This document shows, piece after piece, positions 25,686 through 34,326 of a DNA stretch of 64,000 nt. The stretch lies in contig NZ_VTVE01000001.1 in the NCBI RefSeq assembly GCF_010906925.1, positions 620,001 to 684,000 on the forward strand, read 5' to 3'. The stretch is from Pseudobutyrivibrio xylanivorans (GTDB taxonomy: Bacteria > Bacillota > Clostridia > Lachnospirales > Lachnospiraceae). The notes below the pieces were generated by a model. The model was not told where the DNA came from. It worked only from the letters and a program-made list of their open reading frames with translations, and did not search any database. The first letter of the stretch is position 1; each line of letters begins with the position of its first letter. Both the position numbers and the translations under genes were made by a program.

Positions 25686-26748
25686 ATATTTATTTGATGA
25701 TATTTTAGAGAATAAGCTTTCTGTGGCGCCTCTAGATAATGAGGTCTATGAAAAAGTTAAATCAGAATGGGATAGAGTATCAAAGCCAATTAATAGCTTT
25801 GGTGCTTTAGAGGATTTGCATTCTAAAATCGCCGCTATTCAAGGTGTTGAAGCTCCTGATTTATCCCACATGAGACTTATTGTTTGCTGCGGTGACCACG
25901 GCATAGTTGAGGAGGGTGTTACCCAAACTAGTCAGGAGGTTACTAGAATCTGCGCCACCAATATAGGCAAGGGGCTCACTACAGCAGGTACTATGGCTAG
26001 ACATCTAGGTATTGATATAATGGCAGTAGATGTGGGTATCAATTATGAAAAGGAAGTCCCATATACTTTAAATAGAAGAGTGAAGTATGGTACTTGCAAT
26101 TTTCTTAAGCAGCCTGCTATGTCTGTAGAGGAATTCTCTCGTGCAGTACAGGTGGGGATGGACCTTGTTAAGGAGAGTAAGGAGCAGGGATATACAGCAC
26201 TTTTACTTGGCGAGATGGGCATTGGCAATACCACATCAGCTGCGGTTGTTTCTGGATATTTGCTGGATTTAAATGCTGAGCAGGTTACAGGAAGAGGTGC
26301 AGGTCTTGATGACGAGGGATTTAGCAGAAAGCGTGCTGTTGTTTCTATGGCCCTTTCAAAATATTCTGGACTTTCTCCTGTTGAGATATGTGCTAATTTT
26401 GGCGGTCTAGAGCTTGCTGCAATGACAGGAGTTGTCATTGGTGGAGGCCTTTATAAGGTGCCGATTATAATCGATGGCATGCTGACTCAGGTGTCAGCCC
26501 TTGTTGCGGAACGCTTACTTGAAAATGTTAAGGACTATTTAATTCCTTCTCACATCAGCAAGGAGCCAGTTGCTATAAAGCTTGCAAGCAAGCTAAATCT
26601 TCCAACTGTTCTAGAGGCCAATATGGCAGTGGGAGAAGGGGCTGGAGCCGTTATGATGGCTCAGATTCTTAGACTTACAGATACAGTATTTCATGATGCG
26701 CTTAAATTCGGTGAGTCCGGTGTAGAGCAATATGAGAAATTTGAATAA
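25672..26748 (+). CDS. cobT: Nicotinate-nucleotide:dimethylbenzimidazole phosphoribosyltransferase
   Basis: CobT activates the lower-ligand base to its alpha-ribotide. Motifs include KPINSFGALEDL, VCCGDHGIVEEGVTQTSQEVT, LLGEMGIGNTTSAAAV-like and TGRGAGLDD; the catalytic Glu is in the late NMAVGEGAGAVMM region. Length is 358 aa. No bluB or bza gene for making the base is seen in this window, so the base is either imported or made from genes elsewhere. Confidence 0.96.
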   Translation: MAETRYLFDDILENKLSVAPLDNEVYEKVKSEWDRVSKPINSFGALEDLHSKIAAIQGVEAPDLSHMRLIVCCGDHGIVEEGVTQTSQEVTRICATNIGKGLTTAGTMARHLGIDIMAVDVGINYEKEVPYTLNRRVKYGTCNFLKQPAMSVEEFSRAVQVGMDLVKESKEQGYTALLLGEMGIGNTTSAAVVSGYLLDLNAEQVTGRGAGLDDEGFSRKRAVVSMALSKYSGLSPVEICANFGGLELAAMTGVVIGGGLYKVPIIIDGMLTQVSALVAERLLENVKDYLIPSHISKEPVAIKLASKLNLPTVLEANMAVGEGAGAVMMAQILRLTDTVFHDALKFGESGVEQYEKFE

Positions 26749-26750
26749 CT

Positions 26751-27335
26751 ATGATTACATTAATTTACGGTGGTAGTAGCAGCGGCAAATCTTCTTATGC
26801 AGAGGATTACGTATGCAAATCAAATTACAAAAATAGATATTATCTTGCTACGATGGTTCCCTATGACGAAGAATCAAAAGAGAGGGTGAAGCGTCATAGA
26901 GACCTTAGGGCGGGAAAGGATTTTGTCACCTTAGAGCATTCTGTTGATATTACAGATGCTATACCAGAGGTATTAACCGTGGATTCGGGAGACTTTTCTA
27001 CTGATAATCGGTTGTCGCAGGAGGATATTATTCTTCTTGAGTGTATGTCTAATCTGGTAGCTAATGAGATGTTTAGAGATGGGCAGGTTTTTCATTCAGA
27101 TTATTGCATCAAAAAGATAATGGAGGATGTTAAAGAGCTTCATCAAAAGGTAAAAAATATAGTTATTGTCACCAACAATGTTTTTGAAGATAGCGCAGAA
27201 TATGATGAGGGGACAAAGGACTATCTGAGGGCATTGGGGAAGATTAACCAAAATATCTCAGCCCTTGCTGATGAGGTATATGAAGTAGTTGTAGGAATAG
27301 CTATTCCCATAAAAGAAAAAGGTAGAGTGTTATGA
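26751..27335 (+). CDS. cobU: Adenosylcobinamide kinase / guanylyltransferase
   Basis: CobU phosphorylates adenosylcobinamide and transfers GMP. It has the N-terminal P-loop YGGSSSGKSSYAE, the YYLATMVPYDEESKERVKRHR region with the His expected for guanylylation, and LECMSNLVANEMF, followed by VTNNVFEDS. Length is 194 aa. It overlaps cobS by 4 bases. A second, shorter CobU-like gene lies after cobS. Confidence 0.94.
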   Translation: MITLIYGGSSSGKSSYAEDYVCKSNYKNRYYLATMVPYDEESKERVKRHRDLRAGKDFVTLEHSVDITDAIPEVLTVDSGDFSTDNRLSQEDIILLECMSNLVANEMFRDGQVFHSDYCIKKIMEDVKELHQKVKNIVIVTNNVFEDSAEYDEGTKDYLRALGKINQNISALADEVYEVVVGIAIPIKEKGRVL

Positions 27336-28093
27336 GTATTATAAAGTCAATTATTGTGGCCTTTTCCATGTATTCTAGAATTCCAATGCCACGTTTTAAC
27401 TGGAATAGCAAGGATATGAAATATCATTTGATATTTTTCCCTTGGGTAGGCGCTGTCATAGGAGCCCTAGAGTATGGATGGCAAAAGCTTTCATATGAGT
27501 TTAATATTTCTTATATCGTATTTACGTTAATAGCATTAGTTATTCCTGTTATCGTAACCGGTGGATTTCATGTAGATGGATATATGGATACAAGCGATGC
27601 GCTGGCTTCCTGGGGTGACAAAGAAAAGCGACTTGAGATACTTAAGGATTCTCATGTTGGTGCATTTGCCGTTATTAGGTTAATTTCTCTTGGAATAATC
27701 CTATTTTCTGCCATATATTCCATGGATGAGCTTGGATTTACAGCCTGGACATTTACCTTTTTTATTTCCAGAGCAATAAGTGGAATTTGTGTTATTAAAT
27801 ACAAAAAGGGCAAGAATGAGGGCATATTAAATACAAGTGCTCAGACTGCAGATGAAAAGAAGGTAGTATTTTTCTTGGCGCTACAATTTATTCTGTGGGC
27901 ATTGATGGCAGGAGCCTTTTTTCAGTTTTATTGGACGGCAGCACTTGTGGCTCTTATTATTTCAGTTGTTTATTATGTTTTTACCGCATATACGAAATTC
28001 GGCGGAATCACAGGGGATCTGGCCGGATGGTTTGTATGCATTGCTGAAACTCTGATGGCAGTGGCTATAGCTATATTTTCAAAACTGGGGTAA
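27332..28093 (+). CDS. cobS: Adenosylcobinamide-GDP ribazoletransferase (cobalamin synthase)
   Basis: This is an integral membrane enzyme joining the nucleotide loop to the corrin. Motifs are YSRIPMPRF near the N-terminus, GGFHVDGYMDTSDALASWG (metal-binding Asp cluster), LKDSHVGAFAV and FGGITGDLAGW near the C-terminus. Several hydrophobic helices span the protein (253 aa). Confidence 0.95.
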   Translation: MSIIKSIIVAFSMYSRIPMPRFNWNSKDMKYHLIFFPWVGAVIGALEYGWQKLSYEFNISYIVFTLIALVIPVIVTGGFHVDGYMDTSDALASWGDKEKRLEILKDSHVGAFAVIRLISLGIILFSAIYSMDELGFTAWTFTFFISRAISGICVIKYKKGKNEGILNTSAQTADEKKVVFFLALQFILWALMAGAFFQFYWTAALVALIISVVYYVFTAYTKFGGITGDLAGWFVCIAETLMAVAIAIFSKLG

Positions 28094-28096
28094 ATT

Positions 28097-28429
28097 ATGA
28101 TTCTTATTATAGGTGGAAGTTATCAAGGTAAAACTGCATACGCAAGAGCTAATTTTCCTGAATACAGGTATCTCAATCAACTTCATCTTTTTGTAAAAAA
28201 GAGACTTGATGAAGGTAAAAAGCCAGATGCAATAATGGCAGAGATATTAGATATCATAAAAGAAGGAGAATGGGCAATAATCTCAGATGAGATTGGTAAC
28301 GGTGTAGTACCACTAGAGCCAGATGACAGAAGATGGCGTGAAATTACTGGAAGTATTCTTACTGCTTTAGCGAAGGAAGCTACAGAGGTGCACAGGGTAG
28401 TTTGTGGTATAGGACAGAGGATAAAATGA
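28097..28429 (+). CDS. Short CobU-like P-loop protein
   Basis: This 110-aa protein has the P-loop IIGGSYQGKTAYA at the start and a C-terminal half (AIISDEIGNGVVPLEPDDRRWREI ... VHRVVCGIGQRIK, here abbreviated) that matches the C-terminal part of cobinamide kinases. The middle of CobU, including the LATM and guanylylation His region, is missing. It may be a kinase-only partner, a regulatory subunit or a degenerate paralogue of the full cobU two genes upstream. The frame is intact, with ATGA coupling to cobC, which argues for function. Confidence 0.85.
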   Translation: MILIIGGSYQGKTAYARANFPEYRYLNQLHLFVKKRLDEGKKPDAIMAEILDIIKEGEWAIISDEIGNGVVPLEPDDRRWREITGSILTALAKEATEVHRVVCGIGQRIK

Positions 28430-29004
28430 TAGACAAAACAATCACTTTGATTCGCCATGGGAAAACAAGCGGTAATTATGAGAAACGGTATGTAGGAATA
28501 ACCGACGAGCAGATGACCATGGAGGGAGAGAGGGAAATCCATATCAGAAAGTATCCAGAGGCAGATATAGTTTTTTCTAGTCCTCTTGTACGATGTGTCC
28601 GCACAGCTAAAATTATTTATCCAGGTAAGGATATTATCTTGATAGATGATTTGAGAGAAACTGATTTTGGATTATTCGAAGGAAAAAATTACAAGGATCT
28701 TTCCGGCAATCCAGACTATCAGGCATGGATTGATGGGGGAGGCGTAGATGCTTTTCCAGGTGGGGAAAGCAGAGAGGATGCTAGTAAGCGTTCACTTAGA
28801 GGTTTTTACAGCCTTATTCAGCAGGCCGCTGACTATACTAATATTTCTGTTATTTGTCATGGCGGAACTATTATGGCCATTTTAAGCCAGCTTTTTGGCG
28901 GAGATTATTATTCATATCATATAGAAAATAGTGAGGGATTTACATTTGATTTATCATCTGACGGCGTTTATAGCGGGCTTCATCCTAGATCTTTTCTTAG
29001 GTGA
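28426..29004 (+). CDS. cobC: Histidine phosphatase, probable alpha-ribazole phosphatase
   Basis: This phosphoglycerate-mutase-like phosphatase removes the phosphate in nucleotide-loop assembly. The catalytic LIRHGKT is at residues 7-13. FSSPLVRCVRTA, ETDFGLFEGK and the second catalytic His in VICHGGT are all present. ATG 28426 overlaps the previous stop. The 3' end overlaps the next reading frame by up to 74 bases. Assignment to alpha-ribazole-phosphate is from operon position. Confidence 0.88.
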   Translation: MIDKTITLIRHGKTSGNYEKRYVGITDEQMTMEGEREIHIRKYPEADIVFSSPLVRCVRTAKIIYPGKDIILIDDLRETDFGLFEGKNYKDLSGNPDYQAWIDGGGVDAFPGGESREDASKRSLRGFYSLIQQAADYTNISVICHGGTIMAILSQLFGGDYYSYHIENSEGFTFDLSSDGVYSGLHPRSFLR

Positions 29005-29932
29005 TCCAATTGGCTGGCCTCATCCAATAAGATGGATTGGGTCTATGATAGGCTCTCTTTCGGATTCATTTTTAAAAAGAGCAGATAGAAGTCTTGATAT
29101 AGAAGCTATTCCAAGGCGAAAAAGAATTATGGGAGTGTGGCTGGTGGTTATTGTAATTACAGTGACTGCAGCTACATCTTTTTTAATACTTCACTTCGCA
29201 TACACGGTATATTCATTTTTAGGAGTTATAATAGAATCTGTAATGACATACTATTGTCTTGCAGCTAAGTCTCTTTGGGTGGAGAGTATGAAAGTATCTA
29301 CCGCTCTTGAAAAAGAGGGATTGCAGGCAGGCCGCAGCGCAGTATCTATGATTGTAGGTCGTGATACGGCTGAGCTTACTGAAAAGGGTGTTATTAAGGC
29401 TGCTGTTGAGACTGTTGCAGAAAATACATCAGATGGTGTTATAGCACCTATGATTTATCTAGCAATTGGAGGCCCTGTACTTGGACTTGTATACAAGGCA
29501 ATCAACACCATGGATTCCATGGTGGGATATAAAAATGACAAGTATATGGACTTTGGCAAGGCAGCTGCTAAACTGGATGATGTAGTTAATTACATTCCAT
29601 CTAGATTAAGCGCAATACTTATGATTGTTAGTTGCCTGTTTCTTGGACATAATTACAGTGCCATAGATGCATTTAAAATTTTCAGAAGAGATAGATACAA
29701 TCATGCAAGCCCAAATTCCGCACAGACAGAGAGCGCATGCGCTGGAGCACTTGGTCTTAGGCTTGCAGGACCAGCCAGTTATTTTGGCAAAATAGTAGAT
29801 AAAAAGTATATAGGTGACAGCGTTAGAAATATCGAGCTTGCAGATATAAAACGAGCTAATATTTTGATGGTTGCCACAGCGGCACTTTGTGAACTTATAT
29901 GTGTTGCGATTATGTTACTTATTGTTTTATGA
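28931..29932 (+). CDS. cbiB: Adenosylcobinamide-phosphate synthase
   Basis: This is the membrane enzyme attaching (R)-1-amino-2-propanol phosphate to adenosylcobyric acid. LDLFLGDPIGWPHPIRWIG is the diagnostic N-terminal stretch, followed by the ETVAENTSDGVIAPMIY motif and SPNSAQTESACAGALGLRL. Several helices are present. The GTG at 28931 makes a long overlap with cobC; an in-frame TTG at 28946 with GAGGG upstream is an alternative. About 330 aa. Confidence 0.94.
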   Translation: MRDLHLIYHLTAFIAGFILDLFLGDPIGWPHPIRWIGSMIGSLSDSFLKRADRSLDIEAIPRRKRIMGVWLVVIVITVTAATSFLILHFAYTVYSFLGVIIESVMTYYCLAAKSLWVESMKVSTALEKEGLQAGRSAVSMIVGRDTAELTEKGVIKAAVETVAENTSDGVIAPMIYLAIGGPVLGLVYKAINTMDSMVGYKNDKYMDFGKAAAKLDDVVNYIPSRLSAILMIVSCLFLGHNYSAIDAFKIFRRDRYNHASPNSAQTESACAGALGLRLAGPASYFGKIVDKKYIGDSVRNIELADIKRANILMVATAALCELICVAIMLLIVL

Positions 29933-29945
29933 AAGGTGTGTTGAC

Positions 29946-30989
29946 ATGCACGGTGGAGACATTTATAGAAACAACATACAATTCGATTTCTCTGTAAACA
30001 TTAATCCAATGGGGGTTCCTCAGGAAGTTCAGTGGGTTTTGACAGAGGCTGCTCTTCATGCAAATAAATATCCTGATATTATCCATGAGAGACTGATTAT
30101 GGATACTGCTGATATTTATTCAGTGGCAGAGGACCAGATTGTTTATGGCAATGGGGCATCAGAGATAATTATGGCCATTTGTCATGGATTACAGCCTAAG
30201 AAAGCAATGCTTGTGGCTCCAGGATTTTTGGGATATAGCAATTGTCTAATGGGAGCTTGTCCAAAGTGCCAGATTGTGTATCATTATCTGCAAGAAGATA
30301 ATGATTTTCAGCTTCATCACAATATTGTTGAGCAGATATTAGTTGAAAAGCCTCAGGTTCTATTTCTTACTAATCCTAACAATCCAAATGGGGCGTTAAT
30401 AGACAAGGAACTACTGGATGACATAATTGAGGCTGCCAGTACGGTTAATACCACGGTTATTGTGGATGAGTGTTTCTTGCCTCTTACAGGGCATGAAAAG
30501 GAAATGTCCCTTATATACAAGCTTGATAAATATAGCAATGTAATTATTCTTAGGGCATTTACTAAGACATTTGCAATTCCTGGTGTGAGAGTAGGATATG
30601 CAATCTGTTCCAAAAAAGCTCAGGCTGATTTACTGAAAAAGCAACTTCCAGAGTGGAATCTTTCGATTTTTGCCCAGATGGCTGGAGCAGAGTGCCTAAA
30701 GCATTTTGATTATATTGATGAGGCAGTAAAACTTATCAGATGGGAACGAGACTTTTTGCAGGATGAGCTTAAAAAGTTATCTCTTAAGTCCTTTTCATCA
30801 GATGCCAATTTTATTTTGTTTAAATCTAAAAACTATGATTTGGCAAAGGAGCTTTTGGAGTATAAAATAATGATTAGAGACTGTAGTGATTACGTAGGTC
30901 TCGACAAGGGCTTTTACCGAATAGCCGTCAAGCAACACAATGAAAATGAGGGATTGATTTTAGCTTTGGGAGATATAGTTGGAAAATAG
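29946..30989 (+). CDS. cobD: L-threonine-O-3-phosphate decarboxylase
   Basis: This is a PLP enzyme of the histidinol-phosphate aminotransferase fold that makes the aminopropanol phosphate used by CbiB. The N-terminus MHGGDIYRNN, FSVNINPMG, GNGASEII, LTNPNNPNG and the PLP lysine in AFTKTFAIPGVRVGY are visible. ATG 29946 is preceded by GAAAGGTG; the frame is open further upstream into cbiB but without a good site. 347 aa. The adjacent cbiB supports decarboxylase rather than aminotransferase activity. Confidence 0.93.
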   Translation: MHGGDIYRNNIQFDFSVNINPMGVPQEVQWVLTEAALHANKYPDIIHERLIMDTADIYSVAEDQIVYGNGASEIIMAICHGLQPKKAMLVAPGFLGYSNCLMGACPKCQIVYHYLQEDNDFQLHHNIVEQILVEKPQVLFLTNPNNPNGALIDKELLDDIIEAASTVNTTVIVDECFLPLTGHEKEMSLIYKLDKYSNVIILRAFTKTFAIPGVRVGYAICSKKAQADLLKKQLPEWNLSIFAQMAGAECLKHFDYIDEAVKLIRWERDFLQDELKKLSLKSFSSDANFILFKSKNYDLAKELLEYKIMIRDCSDYVGLDKGFYRIAVKQHNENEGLILALGDIVGK

Positions 30990-32223
30990 ACTGGTTTTTC
31001 ACATCGATGTAAATAGTGCATTTGTATCATGGTCCGCAGTAGAGCAGCTTGCTCTAGGCGGGCCTGATTTGCGTGAAGTTCCATCTATTGTTGGTGGTGA
31101 TCCTAACACACGCACAGGAATTGTGGCAGCCAAATCTATACCAGCTAAAAAATACGGAATAGTTACTGGAGAGCCTGTTAGTGCCGCCGTTAGAAAGTGC
31201 CCTAATTTAGTAATAGCTAGGTCCAATTTTGACTGGTATGTAAAATGCTCCAGAGCATTTAAGGCCATATGTCAGGAGTATACCCCTACAATGCAGTCCT
31301 TTTCTATTGATGAAGTGTTTTTAGATATGACTGGTATGGGTAAAATTTATCCAGACCCAATAGCTACAGCCTATGAAATCAAGGATAGAATTTATAGAGA
31401 GCTTGGTTTTACTGTAAATGTAGGAGTGGCGCCTAACAAACTTTTGGCAAAGATGGCCAGTGATTTTGAAAAGCCCAATAAGGTTCATACTTTGTTTATG
31501 GAGGAAATTCCTGAAAAGATGTGGCCGTTGCCGGTGGGAGAGCTTTTTACATGTGGAAAGTCATCTGCTTTAAAACTAAAGAGCCTTAATATCGATACTA
31601 TAGGTCAGCTGGCAAAGACTCCTATGGAGCAACTTCAGATGATTTTTTCTGAGAGAGGCGCACTTCATTTTCATAATTATGCTAATGGAATAGATGATTC
31701 TCCTGTTCTTGATGAAAGAGAGGATGCAAAGGGTTACTCTGCAGAAACTACTGTGGAGGAGGACTTGGTTGATTTAGATTCAATCCTTCAGGTAATACTT
31801 GCCCAGGCTGATATAGTGGCAGCTAGGATGCGAGCTGATGGAGGTAAATGCAGATGTATTGGAGTTACCTTTAGGAATCTCGATTTTGTCAATAAATCCC
31901 ATCAGATTAAGCTTAAGGAATCTACGGATGTAACAGATGTTATTTTTAGGACAGCCAAGGAGCTTATTAAGGAAAGCTGGCATGGTGAGGCACTTCGATT
32001 AGTGGGCCTTTCTCTTTCAGATATAGATAGAGATGGCTTTGAGCAGATTTCGCTTTTTGAGGATCCTGACAAGGAAAAGAGAAAGGCACTTGATGCTTCC
32101 CTAGATTCTATTAGAGGAAGATTTGGTAATAGTGCTGTTCAAAGAGCTAGCACTTTAAATACCTCTGACCGCATAAATAAGCGCTTTAAAGCTGAGCAGG
32201 AAAATGATAGAATTAAAAAGTGA
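30979..32223 (+). CDS. dinB: DNA polymerase IV (Y-family)
   Basis: This translesion polymerase of 414 aa has FHIDVNSAFVSW (catalytic Asp), the PSIVGGD region and SFSIDEVFLDMTG with the second acidic pair, then helix-hairpin-helix (LFTCGKSSALKLKSLNIDTIGQLA, in part) and little-finger domains. The start is a TTG at 30979, 7 bases after GGGAG at 30967-30971, overlapping cobD by 11 bases. It is transcribed from the end of the cobalamin operon, which is functionally unexpected. Confidence 0.94.
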   Translation: MENRLVFHIDVNSAFVSWSAVEQLALGGPDLREVPSIVGGDPNTRTGIVAAKSIPAKKYGIVTGEPVSAAVRKCPNLVIARSNFDWYVKCSRAFKAICQEYTPTMQSFSIDEVFLDMTGMGKIYPDPIATAYEIKDRIYRELGFTVNVGVAPNKLLAKMASDFEKPNKVHTLFMEEIPEKMWPLPVGELFTCGKSSALKLKSLNIDTIGQLAKTPMEQLQMIFSERGALHFHNYANGIDDSPVLDEREDAKGYSAETTVEEDLVDLDSILQVILAQADIVAARMRADGGKCRCIGVTFRNLDFVNKSHQIKLKESTDVTDVIFRTAKELIKESWHGEALRLVGLSLSDIDRDGFEQISLFEDPDKEKRKALDASLDSIRGRFGNSAVQRASTLNTSDRINKRFKAEQENDRIKK

Positions 32224-32242
32224 TATTTAGGCATAAGTTACA

Positions 32243-32269
32243 TTGACGGTATCTTAATAATGTTATATT
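32243..32269 (+). promoter_or_regulatory. Candidate promoter for the small gene at 32325
   Basis: TTGACG at 32243-32248 with a TGTTATATT extended -10 at 32261-32269; the 15-base spacer is short but the TGn element compensates. Downstream, TTACGAG and CTCGTAA can pair in the leader. Confidence 0.45.
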
Positions 32270-32324
32270 ATTACGAGGACTTTTTAATACACAGGATACT
32301 CGTAACGAGATTTGGGAGATATAT

Positions 32325-32747
32325 ATGATTACCGTAAGGACTAGAAGAAAGTCGTTTATGACCCAAGAACAATTAGCGGGAAGGCACGAAGAAGAGTTTA
32401 TCCTTTCATTAGGACAGAATTTTTTGGCCTTTGTTGATAGATATTCAGATTCAGATGATTATGAAGCATCAAAGCTATATTCAACTGTTGAGAATCTAGT
32501 TAAGGAAAATGATGTGGAGGGCATCAGAAAGATACTTGCTTCCATTCAGGTTTTTGGCACATACGACAAGGTTTCAAAGATAACAACTAAATATAAAAAT
32601 ATAACTACAGCAGTAGGTCTTACATACAATGGGACAGTTTATTTTGAAAATCCAGATGAGAAGAATGAACTGGAGCAGATAATTACTCGTACCTGTTCAC
32701 TTTGCTCACCAGATGGGGATGAGCAGTTAGGTAATTTACTTGCATAA
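32325..32747 (+). CDS. Conserved-looking protein of unknown function, 140 aa
   Basis: I do not recognise this protein. It is soluble and mostly helical in appearance, with an acidic middle (RYSDSDDYEASKLYSTVENL) and a C-terminal CSLCSPDGDEQLGN containing a CxxC pair. There is no signal peptide. The ribosome site GGGAG lies 7-9 bases before the ATG, and a strong terminator follows, so this is a real monocistronic gene. Confidence 0.75.
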   Translation: MITVRTRRKSFMTQEQLAGRHEEEFILSLGQNFLAFVDRYSDSDDYEASKLYSTVENLVKENDVEGIRKILASIQVFGTYDKVSKITTKYKNITTAVGLTYNGTVYFENPDEKNELEQIITRTCSLCSPDGDEQLGNLLA

Positions 32748-32762
32748 TGTTATTAAAATTTA

Positions 32763-32790
32763 ATGCCAGCATTTACGCTGGCATTTTTTA
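32763..32790. terminator. Bidirectional terminator
   Basis: Perfect 8-bp stem ATGCCAGC / GCTGGCAT (32763-32770/32777-32784) with T-run on the plus side and A-run before it, serving the unknown gene and the converging regulator gene. Confidence 0.88.
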
Positions 32791-34221
32791 TTTATGGATA
32801 AATATATTTTTCCAAGCTTCTTTTAGTCGGCTTATGCAATCGCTGATATCTTCGATTGGTATTTTGCTAAACCCCAGGAATATACTATTGCTAGGACATG
32901 AGTACTTTTCGTGCCAAAACAGCATTGAGTCGTACACTCTAACTCCTTGTTCAAGTGCCTTTTCAATAAGAGTGTCTTTATCTATTTCTTCTGGAAATTC
33001 AATTAAAAAGTATTGTCCGCTGACATTTGGTGTGATAGAAAGTGGCAGTGAAAATGAACTGAATCCATCTTTAAATGCTTCAAATCTTTTTTTGAAAACA
33101 TAATTCATTTTGCGGACTAAGCGATCGTAATCCCCAGAAGAAAGCAAATCTGCAAGGGCTATTTGATTAATTAAATTTACTGTACTGTTGTAGTTCTCAA
33201 ATTTTCCCAAGAAATCCTCTGTAATATTCTGTGGTAGAACAATGTAGCCCATTCTAAATGATGGGGCAAGAATTTTTGAAAAAGTTCCTAGGTAGATTAC
33301 TTTTTCATAGTAGTCTATAGCCTTCAGTGCAGGTATTGGCTTTTGGTAATATCGCAGTTCACTGTCATAATCATCCTCAATGATAAAGGTATTATTTTCC
33401 TTAGCATATTTAAGTAATTCATATCTGCGTTCTAAGGACATGCACATCCCTAGTGGAAACTGATGGGATGGGGTAGTGTAGATGAAATCGAAGTGTTTTT
33501 TGTGGTGGCTTTCATTAATCAATAGCCCATCATTGTCTACTTCGCCATATGAAATATCACAGTTGTTCTTTTGAAAGATTTCTTTGGCCTTAGGATATGT
33601 AGGATTTTCCATTAATACATTAGCCTTGTTATTGTCTTTATAAATGCACAAAAGATCAATGGATTGTTGGAGTCCACTTGTAATAAATATCTGTTCTGGA
33701 GAGCATTTTACACCTCGTATGCGTTCCACATATCTGCTGATTTCATTTCTAAGAGAGTAATCCCCCTGAAAGGATTGCAAGGATGTGATTTCTTCTTTTA
33801 AAGCTATAGTATCAAGGGCATTTAAATAATGCTTTTTCCAGATTTTTGTTGGAAAAAGATTGTTAGTATAGCTATTGTTTGTAAGGTCATATTTTATTTT
33901 TGGATATTTCTTTGGTGGGGCGATAGATTTGATTTTATTTGTATGGTCCCGTTCATCTTTATTTGCAGATTCAAAAAAATCAAAGGGTAAATCGGCAATA
34001 AAAAATCCAGCTGACTGTTTGCTGATTATGTAACCCTCTACCGATAGCTGCTGATAGGCTCTGTCCACAGTATTTCTACTTATTTTAAGCAGGTTTGCAA
34101 GAGAGCGGGTTCCCATGATTTTTTCTCCTGGCTTCAGATAGCCATGGAGTATATCACTTTTTATTTGCTCATAGATTTGCTCATAAAATGGAGATTTAAT
34201 ATCACTTCTTAATGTAATCAT
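32788..34221 (-). CDS. MocR/PdxR-type GntR regulator with aminotransferase-like domain
   Basis: This transcription factor has an N-terminal winged-helix GntR domain (residues 1-75, with ILHGYLKPGEKIMGTRSLA and SRNTVDRAYQQL) followed by a fold type I aminotransferase-like domain with the PLP lysine in YLGTFSKILAPSFRMGY. Other aminotransferase features are ITSGLQQSIDLL and NPTYP. Start ATG at 34221 is preceded by GAGGA; the frame is open upstream. It is divergent from an EamA transporter gene, its likely target. The effector is probably PLP or an amino compound, by family analogy. Confidence 0.92.
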   Translation of the reverse strand: MITLRSDIKSPFYEQIYEQIKSDILHGYLKPGEKIMGTRSLANLLKISRNTVDRAYQQLSVEGYIISKQSAGFFIADLPFDFFESANKDERDHTNKIKSIAPPKKYPKIKYDLTNNSYTNNLFPTKIWKKHYLNALDTIALKEEITSLQSFQGDYSLRNEISRYVERIRGVKCSPEQIFITSGLQQSIDLLCIYKDNNKANVLMENPTYPKAKEIFQKNNCDISYGEVDNDGLLINESHHKKHFDFIYTTPSHQFPLGMCMSLERRYELLKYAKENNTFIIEDDYDSELRYYQKPIPALKAIDYYEKVIYLGTFSKILAPSFRMGYIVLPQNITEDFLGKFENYNSTVNLINQIALADLLSSGDYDRLVRKMNYVFKKRFEAFKDGFSSFSLPLSITPNVSGQYFLIEFPEEIDKDTLIEKALEQGVRVYDSMLFWHEKYSCPSNSIFLGFSKIPIEDISDCISRLKEAWKNIFIHK

Positions 34222-34234
34222 TTTAATCCTCTTT

Positions 34235-34268
34235 AACTGGCACTCAAAAATAAATATCAACTGGTACT
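34235..34268. promoter_or_regulatory. Direct-repeat operator candidate for the MocR regulator
   Basis: AACTGGCACT at 34235-34244 and AACTGGTACT at 34259-34268 are direct repeats 24 bp apart in the divergent intergenic region. MocR/PdxR regulators commonly bind directly repeated sites, so this is a plausible operator. Confidence 0.6.
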
Positions 34269-34326
34269 ATGCAGCACCTGAGAATTACTATACATTTTAT
34301 AAAAAACGAGGCGAGGTGGCAATAAT

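Noticed and set aside
32747-33103. Plus-strand open frame opposite the MocR gene
   Set aside because: It is antisense to a clear regulator gene and begins within the terminator.
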